A stretch of DNA of 64,000 bases from JANXMY01 sp964251675 (GTDB lineage Bacteria; Armatimonadota; Armatimonadia; Armatimonadales; Capsulimonadaceae): positions 129,506 to 193,505 of the forward strand of contig CAXUKS010000002.1 of assembly GCA_964251675.1 (NCBI GenBank), read 5' to 3'. Positions 7,882 to 16,899 of the stretch are shown here, in pieces; within the stretch, counting starts at the first letter, position 1, and every line of letters starts with the position of its first letter. The notes below the pieces were generated by a model. That model saw nothing but the letters and a program-made list of their open reading frames with translations, did no database searches and had not been told where the DNA came from. A program made the position numbers and the translations under genes.

Positions 7882-8790
7882 ATGTGCGGTATCGCAGGCA
7901 TATTGTATCGTGACGGCGGGGCTGAAACACAGTCGGCGGGCGCAGACCTGATGACGCTGGCCGGCTGCCTGCAGCACCGGGGGGCCGACTCAGCCGGCGT
8001 GGCGGTCTTCGGCCCGTCCCATCCCGGCGTTCAGACCCTTCAGGTTTCGCTGCCGCTTGATGCGGCTCTGCCGGAGCCTCAAACAATCCTCGCGCTCGGC
8101 GGGGGTGCCCTTTCGGGGCTGCGGCCAGAGCGGGCGGGCTTTGCCCTCTCGCGCCGTGCCGGAGCAGGACCTTCCGATAAGGAGCTGATCGCCGCCCTGG
8201 AAAAAGCACTGCCCGGCGCCGTCGTGACCTCCCTGGGCGAATCGCTTCAGATCTTCAAGGCCGTCGGACGCGCCGCCGCGCTGACCGAAGAAGTGACGCC
8301 GCTGCATGGGACGCATGGGGTGGCCCACCTGCGACTGGCAACCGAGAGCCGCATTGATCCGGCCCACGCACAGCCATTCTGGGGCCGTCCGTTCCCGGAC
8401 ATCGCCGTGACCCATAACGGGCACATCACCAACTATCTCAAGCTGCGCCAGCGGTTTGAAGCGCGTGGGTTCACCTTTGCCAGCCGCAATGATTCGGAGA
8501 TCATCGGCACTTATCTAGGCGACAGGATGAGCGGCGGCCTGACGTTTCAAGAGGCGCTGGCGGCGGCGGGCGCCGAACTCGACGGCTCGTTCAGCTTCAT
8601 CGCGGCAACAAGCGCAGGGCTGGGAGTGGTCCGCGACCCGTTCGCCACCAAGCCGCTGCTCTTCTGCGAGTCGGCGGCGGGCACGCTGGCACTGGCCTCA
8701 GAGCCGCAGGCACTGCACCGGCTTCTGGGCGACGAAATCACGATCCGAGAAATCAAGCCACGGGAAGTGCGTGTCTGGGGGAAAGATTAA
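7882..8790 (+). CDS. glxB: GlxB: class II glutamine amidotransferase subunit
   Basis: 302 residues. The ATG at 7882 is fixed by the required N-terminal nucleophile (M-C-GIAGI; Cys2 after Met removal) and by GAGGAGG 8 bases upstream. Typical Ntn-hydrolase amidotransferase motifs follow: LQHRGADSAG (about 35-44), GVAHLRLATES, and VTHNGHITNY. The size matches the stand-alone GATase subunit of split glutamate-synthase-like enzymes (GlxB; MgsA of N-methylglutamate synthase). It would release ammonia, or an amine from a gamma-glutamyl amide, for the FMN subunit GlxD encoded downstream. First gene of the amine operon; 1 base separates it from glxC. Confidence 0.88.
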   Translation: MCGIAGILYRDGGAETQSAGADLMTLAGCLQHRGADSAGVAVFGPSHPGVQTLQVSLPLDAALPEPQTILALGGGALSGLRPERAGFALSRRAGAGPSDKELIAALEKALPGAVVTSLGESLQIFKAVGRAAALTEEVTPLHGTHGVAHLRLATESRIDPAHAQPFWGRPFPDIAVTHNGHITNYLKLRQRFEARGFTFASRNDSEIIGTYLGDRMSGGLTFQEALAAAGAELDGSFSFIAATSAGLGVVRDPFATKPLLFCESAAGTLALASEPQALHRLLGDEITIREIKPREVRVWGKD

Positions 8791-8791
8791 A

Positions 8792-9499
8792 ATGGGCGAG
8801 GGCATAAAAACATTTGACTGCGCGGGGCGGACCACGAGGGAGATCAACGCTTTCCTGAAAGAAGCGGCGCGGCTCGGTCCCGATGCCGCCGTAGCCCTGC
8901 TGCACCCGGACAGCCGCCACAACCTGGCCGTCGGACTGACGACGCCGCTCCAGCTGCGTATTGAAGGGCATGTCGGCTACTACTGCGCGGGTCTGTGCGA
9001 AGGAGTAGACGTGCGGATCGCGGGCGACGCCGGGTGGGGCCTGGCCGAGAACCTGATGTTAGGCCGGGTTCAGATCAGCGGCTCGGCAGGCTCGGCGGCG
9101 GGCGCGACCATGCGCGGCGGCACAGTCATTGTCGGCGGCAATGCCGGGGCACGCTGCGGGGTGGCGATGAAGGGCGGTCTGCTGGTCATCGGCGGCGACG
9201 TAGGCTATATGACCGGCTTCATGATGCAGAAGGGGGTCCTGATCATCGGCGGCGATGCGGGCGAGGCGCTCGGCGACTCGCTCTATGAGGGCAAAATCTA
9301 CATCCGGGGACGCATCGAGGCCCTGGGAAGCGACGCCGTTCAGGCCGACCTGACCGAAAGCGACATTGTCCTGCTGGCGGATGCGCTGGCCGACGCTGGC
9401 CTGGACGGCGTCCCCGCCGACTTCAAGAAGATCGTTTCGGGCAAAAAACTCTACAATTTTGACACCAAAGAAAAGGAGATTTGGAAGAACGCACTCTAG
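8792..9499 (+). CDS. glxC: GlxC: GXGXG-domain subunit of glutamate-synthase-like enzyme
   Basis: 235 residues. I chose the ATG at 8792 (after GGGGGAAAG, overlapping no upstream residue) over an in-frame GTG inside glxB. The central part is a right-handed beta-helix with repeated glycine steps (MRGGTVIVGGNAGARCG, KGGLLVIGGDVGYMTG, QKGVLIIGGDAGEALG), the hallmark of the C-terminal GXGXG domain of GltB. As a stand-alone protein it corresponds to GlxC/MgsB. It should assemble with GlxB and GlxD; it has structural, not catalytic, residues. Confidence 0.88.
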   Translation: MGEGIKTFDCAGRTTREINAFLKEAARLGPDAAVALLHPDSRHNLAVGLTTPLQLRIEGHVGYYCAGLCEGVDVRIAGDAGWGLAENLMLGRVQISGSAGSAAGATMRGGTVIVGGNAGARCGVAMKGGLLVIGGDVGYMTGFMMQKGVLIIGGDAGEALGDSLYEGKIYIRGRIEALGSDAVQADLTESDIVLLADALADAGLDGVPADFKKIVSGKKLYNFDTKEKEIWKNAL

Positions 9500-9626
9500 C
9501 TCTTATGTCCATGCTCGGTCACCGCCGCTGACGGCTCTTATCTTCTTCCCTGCCGGCCTGCAATGACGTTGCGCCGGACGATGCACCACTTTCGTCCGCG
9601 CCGCGAGGCGCAGAAGGAGAAACACC

Positions 9627-11123
9627 ATGAGCACTGTCCCTGGGGTCATTCCGGCCTCCCCACCTGTCACTACTGCGGGCGACAAAAACACGCTGACCCG
9701 CACTGTCACCTGGAAATCCTCGTTCGTCATCTCGCTTGGCGGCTCCCTGCTGGTGGCGACGACGCTTGGCCCAATGGCCGCCGAACTCGGCCCGGCCTCT
9801 GTCTTCGTCTGGACACTGATCGCCCTGATCGGCGTTCTCCAATGCCTGATGATCGCCGAGATGGCGGGTATGTTCCCGAACAAAAGTGGCGGCACGGCGA
9901 CTTACGCCCATGAGGCATTCAAGAAAACCTCGCCCCTGTTCGGCGTGGCCTCCAACTGGGGCTACTGGCTGGCCTGGATTCCGGTCATCCCGGTCAACAT
10001 GATTCTGGTCGCTGGCTACATGAAGGCGACGTTTCTGCCGCATGGCAACGTGGTCGCCATTGCGATCAGCCTGACCCTGCTGCTGTATTTCGTGAACTAT
10101 TTTGGGCTGAAGCCCGGCGTCTGGTCTTCCGTTGTGATGGCGGTCTGCTCCCTCGTGCCTCTGTGCCTGATTGCCTTCTCGCCCCTCTTCCGGCCCGGCC
10201 TGTTCCATCCGCATTATGTCTTCCCAATCGCGCCGCTGCACGGGTCGTGGCATTCTGGGGAGTCGTGGATGATTATGATCAAGTGGATGTTTGTCGCCGC
10301 CTGGTCGGCCTATGCCTTTGAATCCGGGACGACGATCATCGCCGAGCTGAAGAACCCGAAAAGCGATGCCCCCAAAGCAATCAAGGCCGCATCCGCTGTC
10401 GGCATGTTCGCGTATGGCCTGGTTCCGTTTATGCTGATGGCAATCATCGGCACGGACGCGATCACGAAAGACCCCATCGTGGCCTTTTTGCCCGCCGCTC
10501 AGGCGATCTTTGGTCCTGTTGGCGCAAACATCGTGGCCTTGATGCTGATCGCCGCTCTGCTGCTGGGCGTGCAGACGACCATTATCGGCTCCACGCGCTG
10601 CGTCTATGAGATGAGCCGGGACGGACTGATCATCAAGCAGTTCGGCAACATCAACAAATACGGCGTCCCGGTCGGCTCCATGTACCTGGACTGCGCCGTC
10701 ACTATTGGCCTGCTGGTGATTTTCAAGGACAACATCGTCAACCTGATCGCCTCCTCCAATGTCGGCTACATGATTGTCTGGATACTGCTGCCCATCGCGT
10801 TTATCCTGCTGCGTCGAAATCAGCCGGAGGCGGAGCGGCCCTACAAGCTGCCAGCCTTCTTTGTGCCGGTCGCCGCCGTGGTCGCGCTGTTCAACATCTT
10901 CATCTCGCTGGTAGGCGGGCCGCAGCTTGGCGCGACGGTGATGTGGACCGGGATCACCATCATGCTGGGGGTGGTGCCGCTTTACCTGTATCGGCGCATG
11001 GTGCAGGACCGCCGCCCGGTGCTGGCCTACTCGGCGGGAGACACCGGGCCGGGCTTGCCGGAGATGCAGGAAGGCGATGACGACCTGGGAGGGCGACGCG
11101 AGGTCGTCCACCGCGAAGGATAG
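9627..11123 (+). CDS. APC-family amino acid/amine permease
   Basis: 498 residues with about twelve hydrophobic segments. The first ones show the APC hallmark ISLGGSLLVATTLGPMAAELG and MIAEMAGMFPNKSGG. A cytosolic loop carries the conserved AFESGTTIIAELKNPKSDAPKAI region. AGAAGGAG lies before the ATG. It probably imports the substrate of the operon, an amino acid, polyamine or methylated amine; the sequence alone does not say which. It sits between glxC and the demethylase-like gene. Confidence 0.85.
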   Translation: MSTVPGVIPASPPVTTAGDKNTLTRTVTWKSSFVISLGGSLLVATTLGPMAAELGPASVFVWTLIALIGVLQCLMIAEMAGMFPNKSGGTATYAHEAFKKTSPLFGVASNWGYWLAWIPVIPVNMILVAGYMKATFLPHGNVVAIAISLTLLLYFVNYFGLKPGVWSSVVMAVCSLVPLCLIAFSPLFRPGLFHPHYVFPIAPLHGSWHSGESWMIMIKWMFVAAWSAYAFESGTTIIAELKNPKSDAPKAIKAASAVGMFAYGLVPFMLMAIIGTDAITKDPIVAFLPAAQAIFGPVGANIVALMLIAALLLGVQTTIIGSTRCVYEMSRDGLIIKQFGNINKYGVPVGSMYLDCAVTIGLLVIFKDNIVNLIASSNVGYMIVWILLPIAFILLRRNQPEAERPYKLPAFFVPVAAVVALFNIFISLVGGPQLGATVMWTGITIMLGVVPLYLYRRMVQDRRPVLAYSAGDTGPGLPEMQEGDDDLGGRREVVHREG

Positions 11124-11133
11124 GGAGCAAGAA

Positions 11134-11156
11134 CCCCTCTCCGTACAGGAGAGGGG
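11134..11156 (+). promoter_or_regulatory. Perfect 9-bp hairpin covering the only Shine-Dalgarno-like site
   Basis: CCCCTCTCC (11134-11142), loop GTACA, GGAGAGGGG (11148-11156). The 3' arm is the only purine-rich site near the next start (11169), so the hairpin may hide the ribosome-binding site or act as an RNA-processing or partial termination signal. There is no T-tract. Variants of the same sequence occur at 1085-1094 and 34137-34158. Confidence 0.55.
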
Positions 11157-11168
11157 ACGGCACCAACT

Positions 11169-12521
11169 ATGATGCGTTATTTTCCATTTGAGCATGACGA
11201 ATACGATATGCCGATGAACGCACGAGCGGGCATCGGGCCGATGATTGAGGTAGAGGAGGAAGAGTACCGAACCGAGCTTGCCCTGAAAGACCCCATTCTC
11301 GCCTCGGATTACCGTTACTATTTCCAGTGTCCGCCGGAAGTCGAGCCGCTGGCCTGGGAGACCATCGCCCTGCTGCTGCCGGACATGGCGCAGCACACGC
11401 CGCAGCACTTCGCTCTGCAGGTGGAGGGCGACCGCTGGACTTGGACCAACCGTCTGCTCGGCACGACCACCACGTTTACGCTGGGCGATCCGGCCACCCT
11501 GCCCCTGCCGCCGCTGGACTGGATGGGACGGCAGGTGCAGGAAGACCTCATCTTGATGGCGGAAACGCCGGACGGCGCCGACACGGTCTGCGTCGGCGGG
11601 CATCTGTGCTTTGCGGCCTCCTGGTGCCTGGACGACAAAATCGGGCAGAACTTTCTGCGTATCCATGAGAACATTCCGCAGTTTTTGGAGCGCATCGGGC
11701 GTCCTGCGAACCTGATGATGCAGCGGCTCAAAGCCGGGCGGCCTACGGGCCGGGTCAACTGGACCGTGTCCAGCACGGACCGACTCAATCTGGCCCCTGC
11801 CGTGTCTCACGAATGGATTGCCTCCCGGCGCGGCATCACGGCAGACAATGCGGGGGAGCGGTGCTTTCTGCGAATTGAGCGGCAGGTCTTCGCACGTCTG
11901 CCCGAAACGCGGGGCATATTGTTCCTCATCCGCACTTACCGCAACCCGGTTTCTGAGGTGGTGGCCGACCCGGACCGCCTGCGCCGCTTCACCGCCGTCG
12001 TCAAGGGCATTCCGCGTGCCACACGCGAATACAAAGGAATGGCGTCGTTCGCCGACGCCCTGGTGGACTATCTGGAGTCGCGCTGCCGCCGCGAAGCCGG
12101 AGCGCCCGCCACTACCGTTCCCGGCCAGCGCGAAGAGCGCCCCGTGGAACACAAAAGGGAGCCTGTTATGGGAAATATTGCCTACTCGTCTATTCACACC
12201 TCCCTCTGGGAGCCGATGCCCATTGATGCGCCCGACCTGCTGGTCGGCGATCCCGTCCCGCGTGTCCACTGGCTCAAAAAGAACGAAAAGGGCGACCCGA
12301 CCTACCTGGCGGGCCTGTGGCACGTTCAGCCCGCCAAGTTCCGGTGGCTGTTCTTCGGCAACGAGACGTTTCATGTCCTGGAAGGCCGTGCGACCATTAC
12401 CACTGACGACGGCACTTCCGTCGAGGTCAACCCTGGCGACATCATTTCCTTCCCGATCAACACGCCTTCCGTGTGGGAAGTCCACGAAACGCTTAAAAAG
12501 ATGTTCGTGATCTCGCTTTAA
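11169..12521 (+). CDS. Haem-dependent N-demethylase-like (HODM alpha) domain fused to a cupin
   Basis: 450 residues. Residues about 10-315 match the HODM_asu-like/DUF3445 family (GRVNWTV, then CFLRIERQVFARLPETRG and LFLIRTYRNPV), whose characterised member is a PAS-fold haem enzyme that demethylates a secondary amine. Residues about 335-450 are a small RmlC-type cupin of the EutQ/DUF861 kind (WHVQPAKFRW, NETFHVLEGRATIT, NPGDIISFP). The join (about 310-335) is polar and probably flexible. An in-frame ATG at 12168 (residue 334) preceded by AAAAGGGAG could also give the cupin as a separate protein. Other HODM subunits (FMN reductase, folate-binding) are not in the window. Confidence 0.75.
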   Translation: MMRYFPFEHDEYDMPMNARAGIGPMIEVEEEEYRTELALKDPILASDYRYYFQCPPEVEPLAWETIALLLPDMAQHTPQHFALQVEGDRWTWTNRLLGTTTTFTLGDPATLPLPPLDWMGRQVQEDLILMAETPDGADTVCVGGHLCFAASWCLDDKIGQNFLRIHENIPQFLERIGRPANLMMQRLKAGRPTGRVNWTVSSTDRLNLAPAVSHEWIASRRGITADNAGERCFLRIERQVFARLPETRGILFLIRTYRNPVSEVVADPDRLRRFTAVVKGIPRATREYKGMASFADALVDYLESRCRREAGAPATTVPGQREERPVEHKREPVMGNIAYSSIHTSLWEPMPIDAPDLLVGDPVPRVHWLKKNEKGDPTYLAGLWHVQPAKFRWLFFGNETFHVLEGRATITTDDGTSVEVNPGDIISFPINTPSVWEVHETLKKMFVISL

Positions 12522-12533
12522 GGAGGTTCTGCC

Positions 12534-13370
12534 ATGTCCACCCCTGAGTCCGCGACGGAAGCCTCGGTCGTTTCGCTTTGGCGCTACCCCGTCAAGTCCA
12601 TGCAGGGCGAGGAGATCAACTCGTCGCGTGTCACGGAGCGCGGCCTGTTCGGCGACCGCGCTTATGCGCTGATGGACGCGGAAGACGGCAAAACCGTGAC
12701 GGCCAAGAACCCCAAAAAGTGGCCTACTCTGTTCCGCTTCCGTGCGGCCTTCGCCGAGCCGGCTGCAGACGCGGCCACTGTCCCGCCGGTGCGGATCACG
12801 CTGCCGGGCGGCGAAACGCTCCTCAGCACGCAGCCGGATTTGGACGGGGCGCTGTCGCAGGCGCTGGGCCGGGCTGTCACCTTTGAAAGTCAGCCGCCCG
12901 CGCATCCGCACCTGGACGAATACTGGCCGGACGCTGAAGACGTGCCGGGTCTGCCCCACTCGGATGACGTGACGGACGAGAACACGCTGGAAAACACGTT
13001 CTTTGACCTCGCCATCCTGCACCTTTTGACCACGGCCACCATTGACACGCTGCGTGCGGCCTACCCGTCAGGTCGATTTGAGGCCCGGCGGTTCCGCCCG
13101 AACATTGTGGTCAACGCGGGCGGCGAAGGATTTGCCGAGAATGCCTGGATCGGCAAGACGATCTCCATCGGCGAGGAAGTGCGGCTGGCCGTCACTGGCC
13201 CCTGCCCGCGCTGCGTGATGACCACCTTGCCGCAGGGCGACCTGCCCCGCGACCCCGGCATCCTGCGAACGGCAGTGCAGCAGAACGGGGCCAATGTCGG
13301 CGTTTATGCCGAAGTCCTCCAGGGCGGCACCATTCGCCAGGGCGATGTCATCCGAGTCGAATCGTCATGA
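12534..13370 (+). CDS. MOSC-domain protein
   Basis: 278 residues after AAGGAGGT. The N-terminal MOSC_N beta barrel (about 10-100; LWRYPVKSMQGEEI, GLFGDRAYALMD) is followed by a MOSC domain (about 160-275; FRPNIVVNAG, GPCPRCVMTT with the conserved cysteine pair). MOSC proteins handle sulfur or molybdenum cofactors (mARC, YcbX) and some reduce N-hydroxylated compounds. Its place between an N-demethylase-like gene and a creatininase, with a four-base ATGA overlap to the latter, suggests it acts on an oxidised amine intermediate or supplies a redox step (inference). Confidence 0.85.
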   Translation: MSTPESATEASVVSLWRYPVKSMQGEEINSSRVTERGLFGDRAYALMDAEDGKTVTAKNPKKWPTLFRFRAAFAEPAADAATVPPVRITLPGGETLLSTQPDLDGALSQALGRAVTFESQPPAHPHLDEYWPDAEDVPGLPHSDDVTDENTLENTFFDLAILHLLTTATIDTLRAAYPSGRFEARRFRPNIVVNAGGEGFAENAWIGKTISIGEEVRLAVTGPCPRCVMTTLPQGDLPRDPGILRTAVQQNGANVGVYAEVLQGGTIRQGDVIRVESS

Positions 13371-14146
13371 CAGCGCCCGCTGAAATAAAGCCCGTACTCT
13401 GGGAATGGCTGACCTGGCAGGAAGTCGGGGCACTGCGGCAGTCAGGCATGGATATGGCGATCCTGCCGGTCGGCAGCACGGAGCAGCACGGCCCGCACCT
13501 CTCGCTGAATGTGGATACGCTGAGTGCGAGCGCCGTTGCGTCCGGCGTTTCGGCGCAGACGGGAGTGCCCGTCCTGCCTGCCCTGCCTTACGGGGCGGCC
13601 TGGGGGCACACGGCGCACTGGCCGGGCACGCTGTCCCTGTCGCCCGCGACCGTGACGGCTGCCGTTGTGGAGATTGGCGAATGGCTGCTGGAAGCTTCCG
13701 GGTTCACCCGGCTGCTGCTGCTGAACGGCCATGTGACCAACTTTGCCCCCCTGCGTGTCGCGCTGGAAACGCTGCGGTTCCGGCACCCGCAGATGCGGAT
13801 TGCGCTGCGGGGCCTCTGGGAAATCTCGTCGCGTGTCGCCGCCGCCTACACCGAGGATGCCCAGGATTGGCACGCCAACGCCGCCGAGACCAGCCTGATG
13901 CTGGCGCATCATCCGCAGGGCGTCCGCCCGGAAAAGATCGCCGACGACCCCGACCGCACGGGCAGCCTGTTCTTTTCGTACCCGGTGCCGCGCACCAGCC
14001 GGAACGGCGCCACAGGCCATCCGACTCTCGCCGCCGCCGCGCAGGGCGAAACCCTGCTGGCGTGGTCCATTGAAGACCTGTCTGCACAGGTGCGGGCTGC
14101 ACTGATCGAGGAGCCGCCTTTTCCGAACCGTCAGGAGACCTTATGA
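13367..14146 (+). CDS. Creatininase-family metal-dependent amidohydrolase
   Basis: 259 residues, starting within an ATGA overlap with the MOSC gene and ending in one with the next ligase. The metal-binding motifs of the family are all present: STEQHGPHL (about 35-44), NVDTLSA, WGHTAHWPG, LNGHVTNF and the HANAAETS segment. Relatives cleave creatinine, mycofactocin precursor peptide or formamide-type bonds at a dinuclear metal site. In this operon a ring-opening or amide-cleaving step on an N-methylated substrate is plausible; creatinine itself is only one candidate. Confidence 0.85.
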   Translation: MTAPAEIKPVLWEWLTWQEVGALRQSGMDMAILPVGSTEQHGPHLSLNVDTLSASAVASGVSAQTGVPVLPALPYGAAWGHTAHWPGTLSLSPATVTAAVVEIGEWLLEASGFTRLLLLNGHVTNFAPLRVALETLRFRHPQMRIALRGLWEISSRVAAAYTEDAQDWHANAAETSLMLAHHPQGVRPEKIADDPDRTGSLFFSYPVPRTSRNGATGHPTLAAAAQGETLLAWSIEDLSAQVRAALIEEPPFPNRQETL

Positions 14147-15537
14147 CCCAAGTGACTCAGTATCAAGTAAACAAATATACGGATGAGCAGATCGAGGCGA
14201 AAGCTTCCGAGCTGAAGTTTCAGGGCGTGCGCTACGTCATCGGCGCTTATGTGGACATTCACGGCGTCCCCAAAGCCAAGTGCGTGCCGCTCCCGCACTT
14301 CGCCGACATGGCACGCGGCTCCGAGCTGTTCACCGGCTATGCGCTTGACGGCCTCGGGCAGCAGCCCAACGACGATGAGATCAGCAGTGTTCCTGACCTG
14401 GAGCGGGGGTTCCTGATCCCCTGGCAGCCGGAGATTGCCTGGTTCCCCGCCGACAACTATTTTCACAGCGAGCCGTATGCCCTGAACACCCGAGTCGCCC
14501 TGCAGCGGGTTATGGACCAGGCAAAAGGTCTGGGCTATACATTTAACCTCGGGATTGAGGCGGAAGTCTATCTGCTCCGTCTGGATGAGCGCGGCCAGCT
14601 GGTTGTCCCCAATGACAACGACAATCTGGTCAAGCCCTGCTACGACGTGCAGCGGTTTATGGAGGCTTACCCCTTCCTGGACCGGATGACGACGCTGATC
14701 AACCAGCTCGGCTGGGATGTCTACTCCTTCGACCATGAAGACGGCCATTCGCAGTTCGAGTTCGACTTCGGGTACGCCGATGCCCTGACGACCTGCGACC
14801 GCTACACCTTCTTTCGGTTCATGGCGAAGAAAGTGGCCGCCGAGCTGGGGCTGGTGGCCGTGTTCATGCCCAAGCCGTTCGCCAACCTCACCGGCAACGG
14901 GGCGCACTTCAACATGAGCCTGGCCGATGCCGACACCGGGAAGAACCTGTTCGTCCCCGCGTCCCCCGAAGACGACGCGCACGGATGCAAACTGTCCGGG
15001 CTGGGATACGGCTTTATCAGCGGGCTGATCAAGCACGGCCTGGGCAACGCCGCCGCCTTTAGCCCCACGGTGAACTCTTACAAGCGTTTGATTCGCAAAG
15101 GCAGCATGTCGTACTACTCCTGGGCGCCGGTCTTTAATTGTTACGGCGGCAACAACCGCTCCAACAATCTGCGCGTCCCGATGAGCGGCGGCCGGGTGGA
15201 GTGCCGGGCGGCGGACTCCTCCTGCAACCCCTATCTCGCCGCCACGCTGGCCCTGGCGGCGGGGCTGGACGGGATCGCAGAAGGCCGTGACCCCGGCCCG
15301 CCGCACCACGAGAATATGTACGCGTACACGGACGCCGAGCTGACCGACAAGAGCATTTCACTGCTGCCGCGCACGCTGGACGAGGCAGTAGACTTTTTCG
15401 CCGCCGATCCGTTCATTGAACAGACACTCGGCACCGCCCTGCGCGACGAGTTCGTCCGCTACAAGCGCGAGGAGTGGGAAGAATACCACCAGTCCATCTC
15501 TCAGTGGGAAGTGGACCGCTACGCACGATTTTTCTAA
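14143..15537 (+). CDS. Glutamine-synthetase-like gamma-glutamyl-amine ligase, copy 1
   Basis: 464 residues. GS fold motifs in order: YVDIHGVPKAKCV (beta-grasp, about 35-50), IEAEVYLL (metal site), DHEDGHSQFEF, NGAHFNMSL, VNSYKRL, NNRSNNLRVP and the C-terminal ECRAADSSCNPYLAA. The length and the YVDIHG start fit the GlnT/PuuA/GMAS branch rather than housekeeping GlnA. That branch uses ATP to join glutamate to an amine (methylamine, ethanolamine, putrescine). It starts inside the creatininase stop (ATGA). Substrate not deducible. Confidence 0.82.
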   Translation: MTQVTQYQVNKYTDEQIEAKASELKFQGVRYVIGAYVDIHGVPKAKCVPLPHFADMARGSELFTGYALDGLGQQPNDDEISSVPDLERGFLIPWQPEIAWFPADNYFHSEPYALNTRVALQRVMDQAKGLGYTFNLGIEAEVYLLRLDERGQLVVPNDNDNLVKPCYDVQRFMEAYPFLDRMTTLINQLGWDVYSFDHEDGHSQFEFDFGYADALTTCDRYTFFRFMAKKVAAELGLVAVFMPKPFANLTGNGAHFNMSLADADTGKNLFVPASPEDDAHGCKLSGLGYGFISGLIKHGLGNAAAFSPTVNSYKRLIRKGSMSYYSWAPVFNCYGGNNRSNNLRVPMSGGRVECRAADSSCNPYLAATLALAAGLDGIAEGRDPGPPHHENMYAYTDAELTDKSISLLPRTLDEAVDFFAADPFIEQTLGTALRDEFVRYKREEWEEYHQSISQWEVDRYARFF

Positions 15538-15565
15538 GCCAGACACAGTCAAAGGAGAGTTTCTT

Positions 15566-16897
15566 ATGCCCGCTGACGAAGCCACGCCCTCCCGCATTTG
15601 GGACCCGGCCAGCATCGCTGACATTCAGGAGAAGGCCCGGCTGGGCCGCTACCGCATCCGCGCCTTTTCCACCATCCGCCAATTGCCGACACTGGAAGAC
15701 CTGACCTTCCTGCCCTCCGGCTTGACCCGCGTACCTCTGGAAGGCTACCGGGAGACCTGCGATACGAGCGTCCTGCTGGGCACGCGCTTTGCCAAGAAGC
15801 CGCTGCGGCTCCAGACGCCGGTGACCATCGCCGGGATGTCTTACGGCGCCCTGTCCCGGAACGCCAAAGAGGCCCTGGGCCTCGGGGCGACACGGGCGGG
15901 AACCTCCACCTGCACCGGCGACGGCGGGATGCACCCTTCTGACCGGGAGTATTCCCAGACGCTGGTGTACCAGTGCCTGCCCTCTCGCTACGGGTTCAAC
16001 CCACGCGATGTGCAGCGGGCGGACGCCATTGAAATCGTGGTCGGCCAGGGGGCAAAGCCCGGCACGGGCGGGCTGCTGCTGGGCCAGAAGGTCAGCCCGG
16101 AGATCGCCCGAATGCGCGACCTGCCGGACGGCGTGGATCAGCGCTCGCCCTGCCGGCACCCGGACTGGATGGGGCCGGAAGACCTTGCCATCAAGATCGA
16201 AGAGCTGCGCGAGGCCACCAACTGGGAGAAGCCCATCTATGTGAAGCTGGGCGCGGCGCGTGTCTATGAGGACGTCAAGCTGGCGGCCAAGGCAGGCGCG
16301 GACTGCGTCGTCGTGGACGGCATGGAGGGTGGTACGGCGGCCTCGCCGGACGTTCTGCTGGACCACACAGGCATTCCGACCCTGGGCGCGATCTGCGAGG
16401 CCGTCCGCGCATTGGAAGACCTGAAGCTGCTGGGCGAGGTGCAATTGATCGTCTGCGGCGGGATCAAGACCGGCGTGGATGCCGCCAAGGCGCTGGCCCT
16501 GGGGGCGGATGCGGTCGCCATCGGCACGGCGGCGATTATCGCGCTCAACTGCAATGCGCCGTTCTGGATCGAGGAGTATGAGGCGATGGGAACAAAGCCC
16601 GGCGCGTGCCATCACTGCCACACGGGCCGGTGTCCGGTCGGCATCGCCACGCAGGATCCAGAGCTGGTCAAGCGTCTGCCCGTGGAGGAAGCGGCGGAGC
16701 GGGTGGAGAACTTCCTGCACGCCATGACGCTCGAAATCCAGATCATGGCCCGCGCCTGCGGCAAGTCGCGTGTGGGCAGCCTGGACCGGGACGACCTGCG
16801 TGCCCTGACTCTGGAGTCGGCCCTGATCACGGGCCTGCCATTGGCTGGAACGCGCCGCCCGATCCCGCTGAACCTGTGGGGCGAGGGAGGGCATTGA
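15566..16897 (+). CDS. glxD: GlxD: FMN/Fe-S glutamate-synthase-like catalytic subunit
   Basis: 443 residues. I chose the ATG at 15566 (AAAGGAG upstream), so that it starts after the previous stop. The alpha/beta barrel has the FMN-site sequence GMSYGALSRNAKEALG, the TGDGGM and VGQGAKPGTGGLLLG segments, YVKLGAARVYEDV, GMEGGTAASP and LIVCGGIKTG, as in the synthase domain of GltB. A Cys cluster CHHCHTGRCPVG provides the 3Fe-4S ligands. Together with GlxB and GlxC it should form a glutamate-synthase-like enzyme, equivalent in architecture to N-methylglutamate synthase MgsABC. Two bases separate it from the oxidase gene. Confidence 0.88.
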   Translation: MPADEATPSRIWDPASIADIQEKARLGRYRIRAFSTIRQLPTLEDLTFLPSGLTRVPLEGYRETCDTSVLLGTRFAKKPLRLQTPVTIAGMSYGALSRNAKEALGLGATRAGTSTCTGDGGMHPSDREYSQTLVYQCLPSRYGFNPRDVQRADAIEIVVGQGAKPGTGGLLLGQKVSPEIARMRDLPDGVDQRSPCRHPDWMGPEDLAIKIEELREATNWEKPIYVKLGAARVYEDVKLAAKAGADCVVVDGMEGGTAASPDVLLDHTGIPTLGAICEAVRALEDLKLLGEVQLIVCGGIKTGVDAAKALALGADAVAIGTAAIIALNCNAPFWIEEYEAMGTKPGACHHCHTGRCPVGIATQDPELVKRLPVEEAAERVENFLHAMTLEIQIMARACGKSRVGSLDRDDLRALTLESALITGLPLAGTRRPIPLNLWGEGGH

Positions 16898-16899
16898 CC

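Noticed and set aside
9519..13022. A 1167-codon open frame on the minus strand, opposite the permease, demethylase and MOSC genes
   Set aside because: Composition is Arg/His/Gly/Gln-rich and repetitive as in antisense shadows of GC-rich genes; no domain, no start site, and the plus-strand genes have clear families.
15413..16894. A 493-codon minus-strand frame opposite glxD
   Set aside because: Shadow of the well-supported glxD gene; no recognisable motif.
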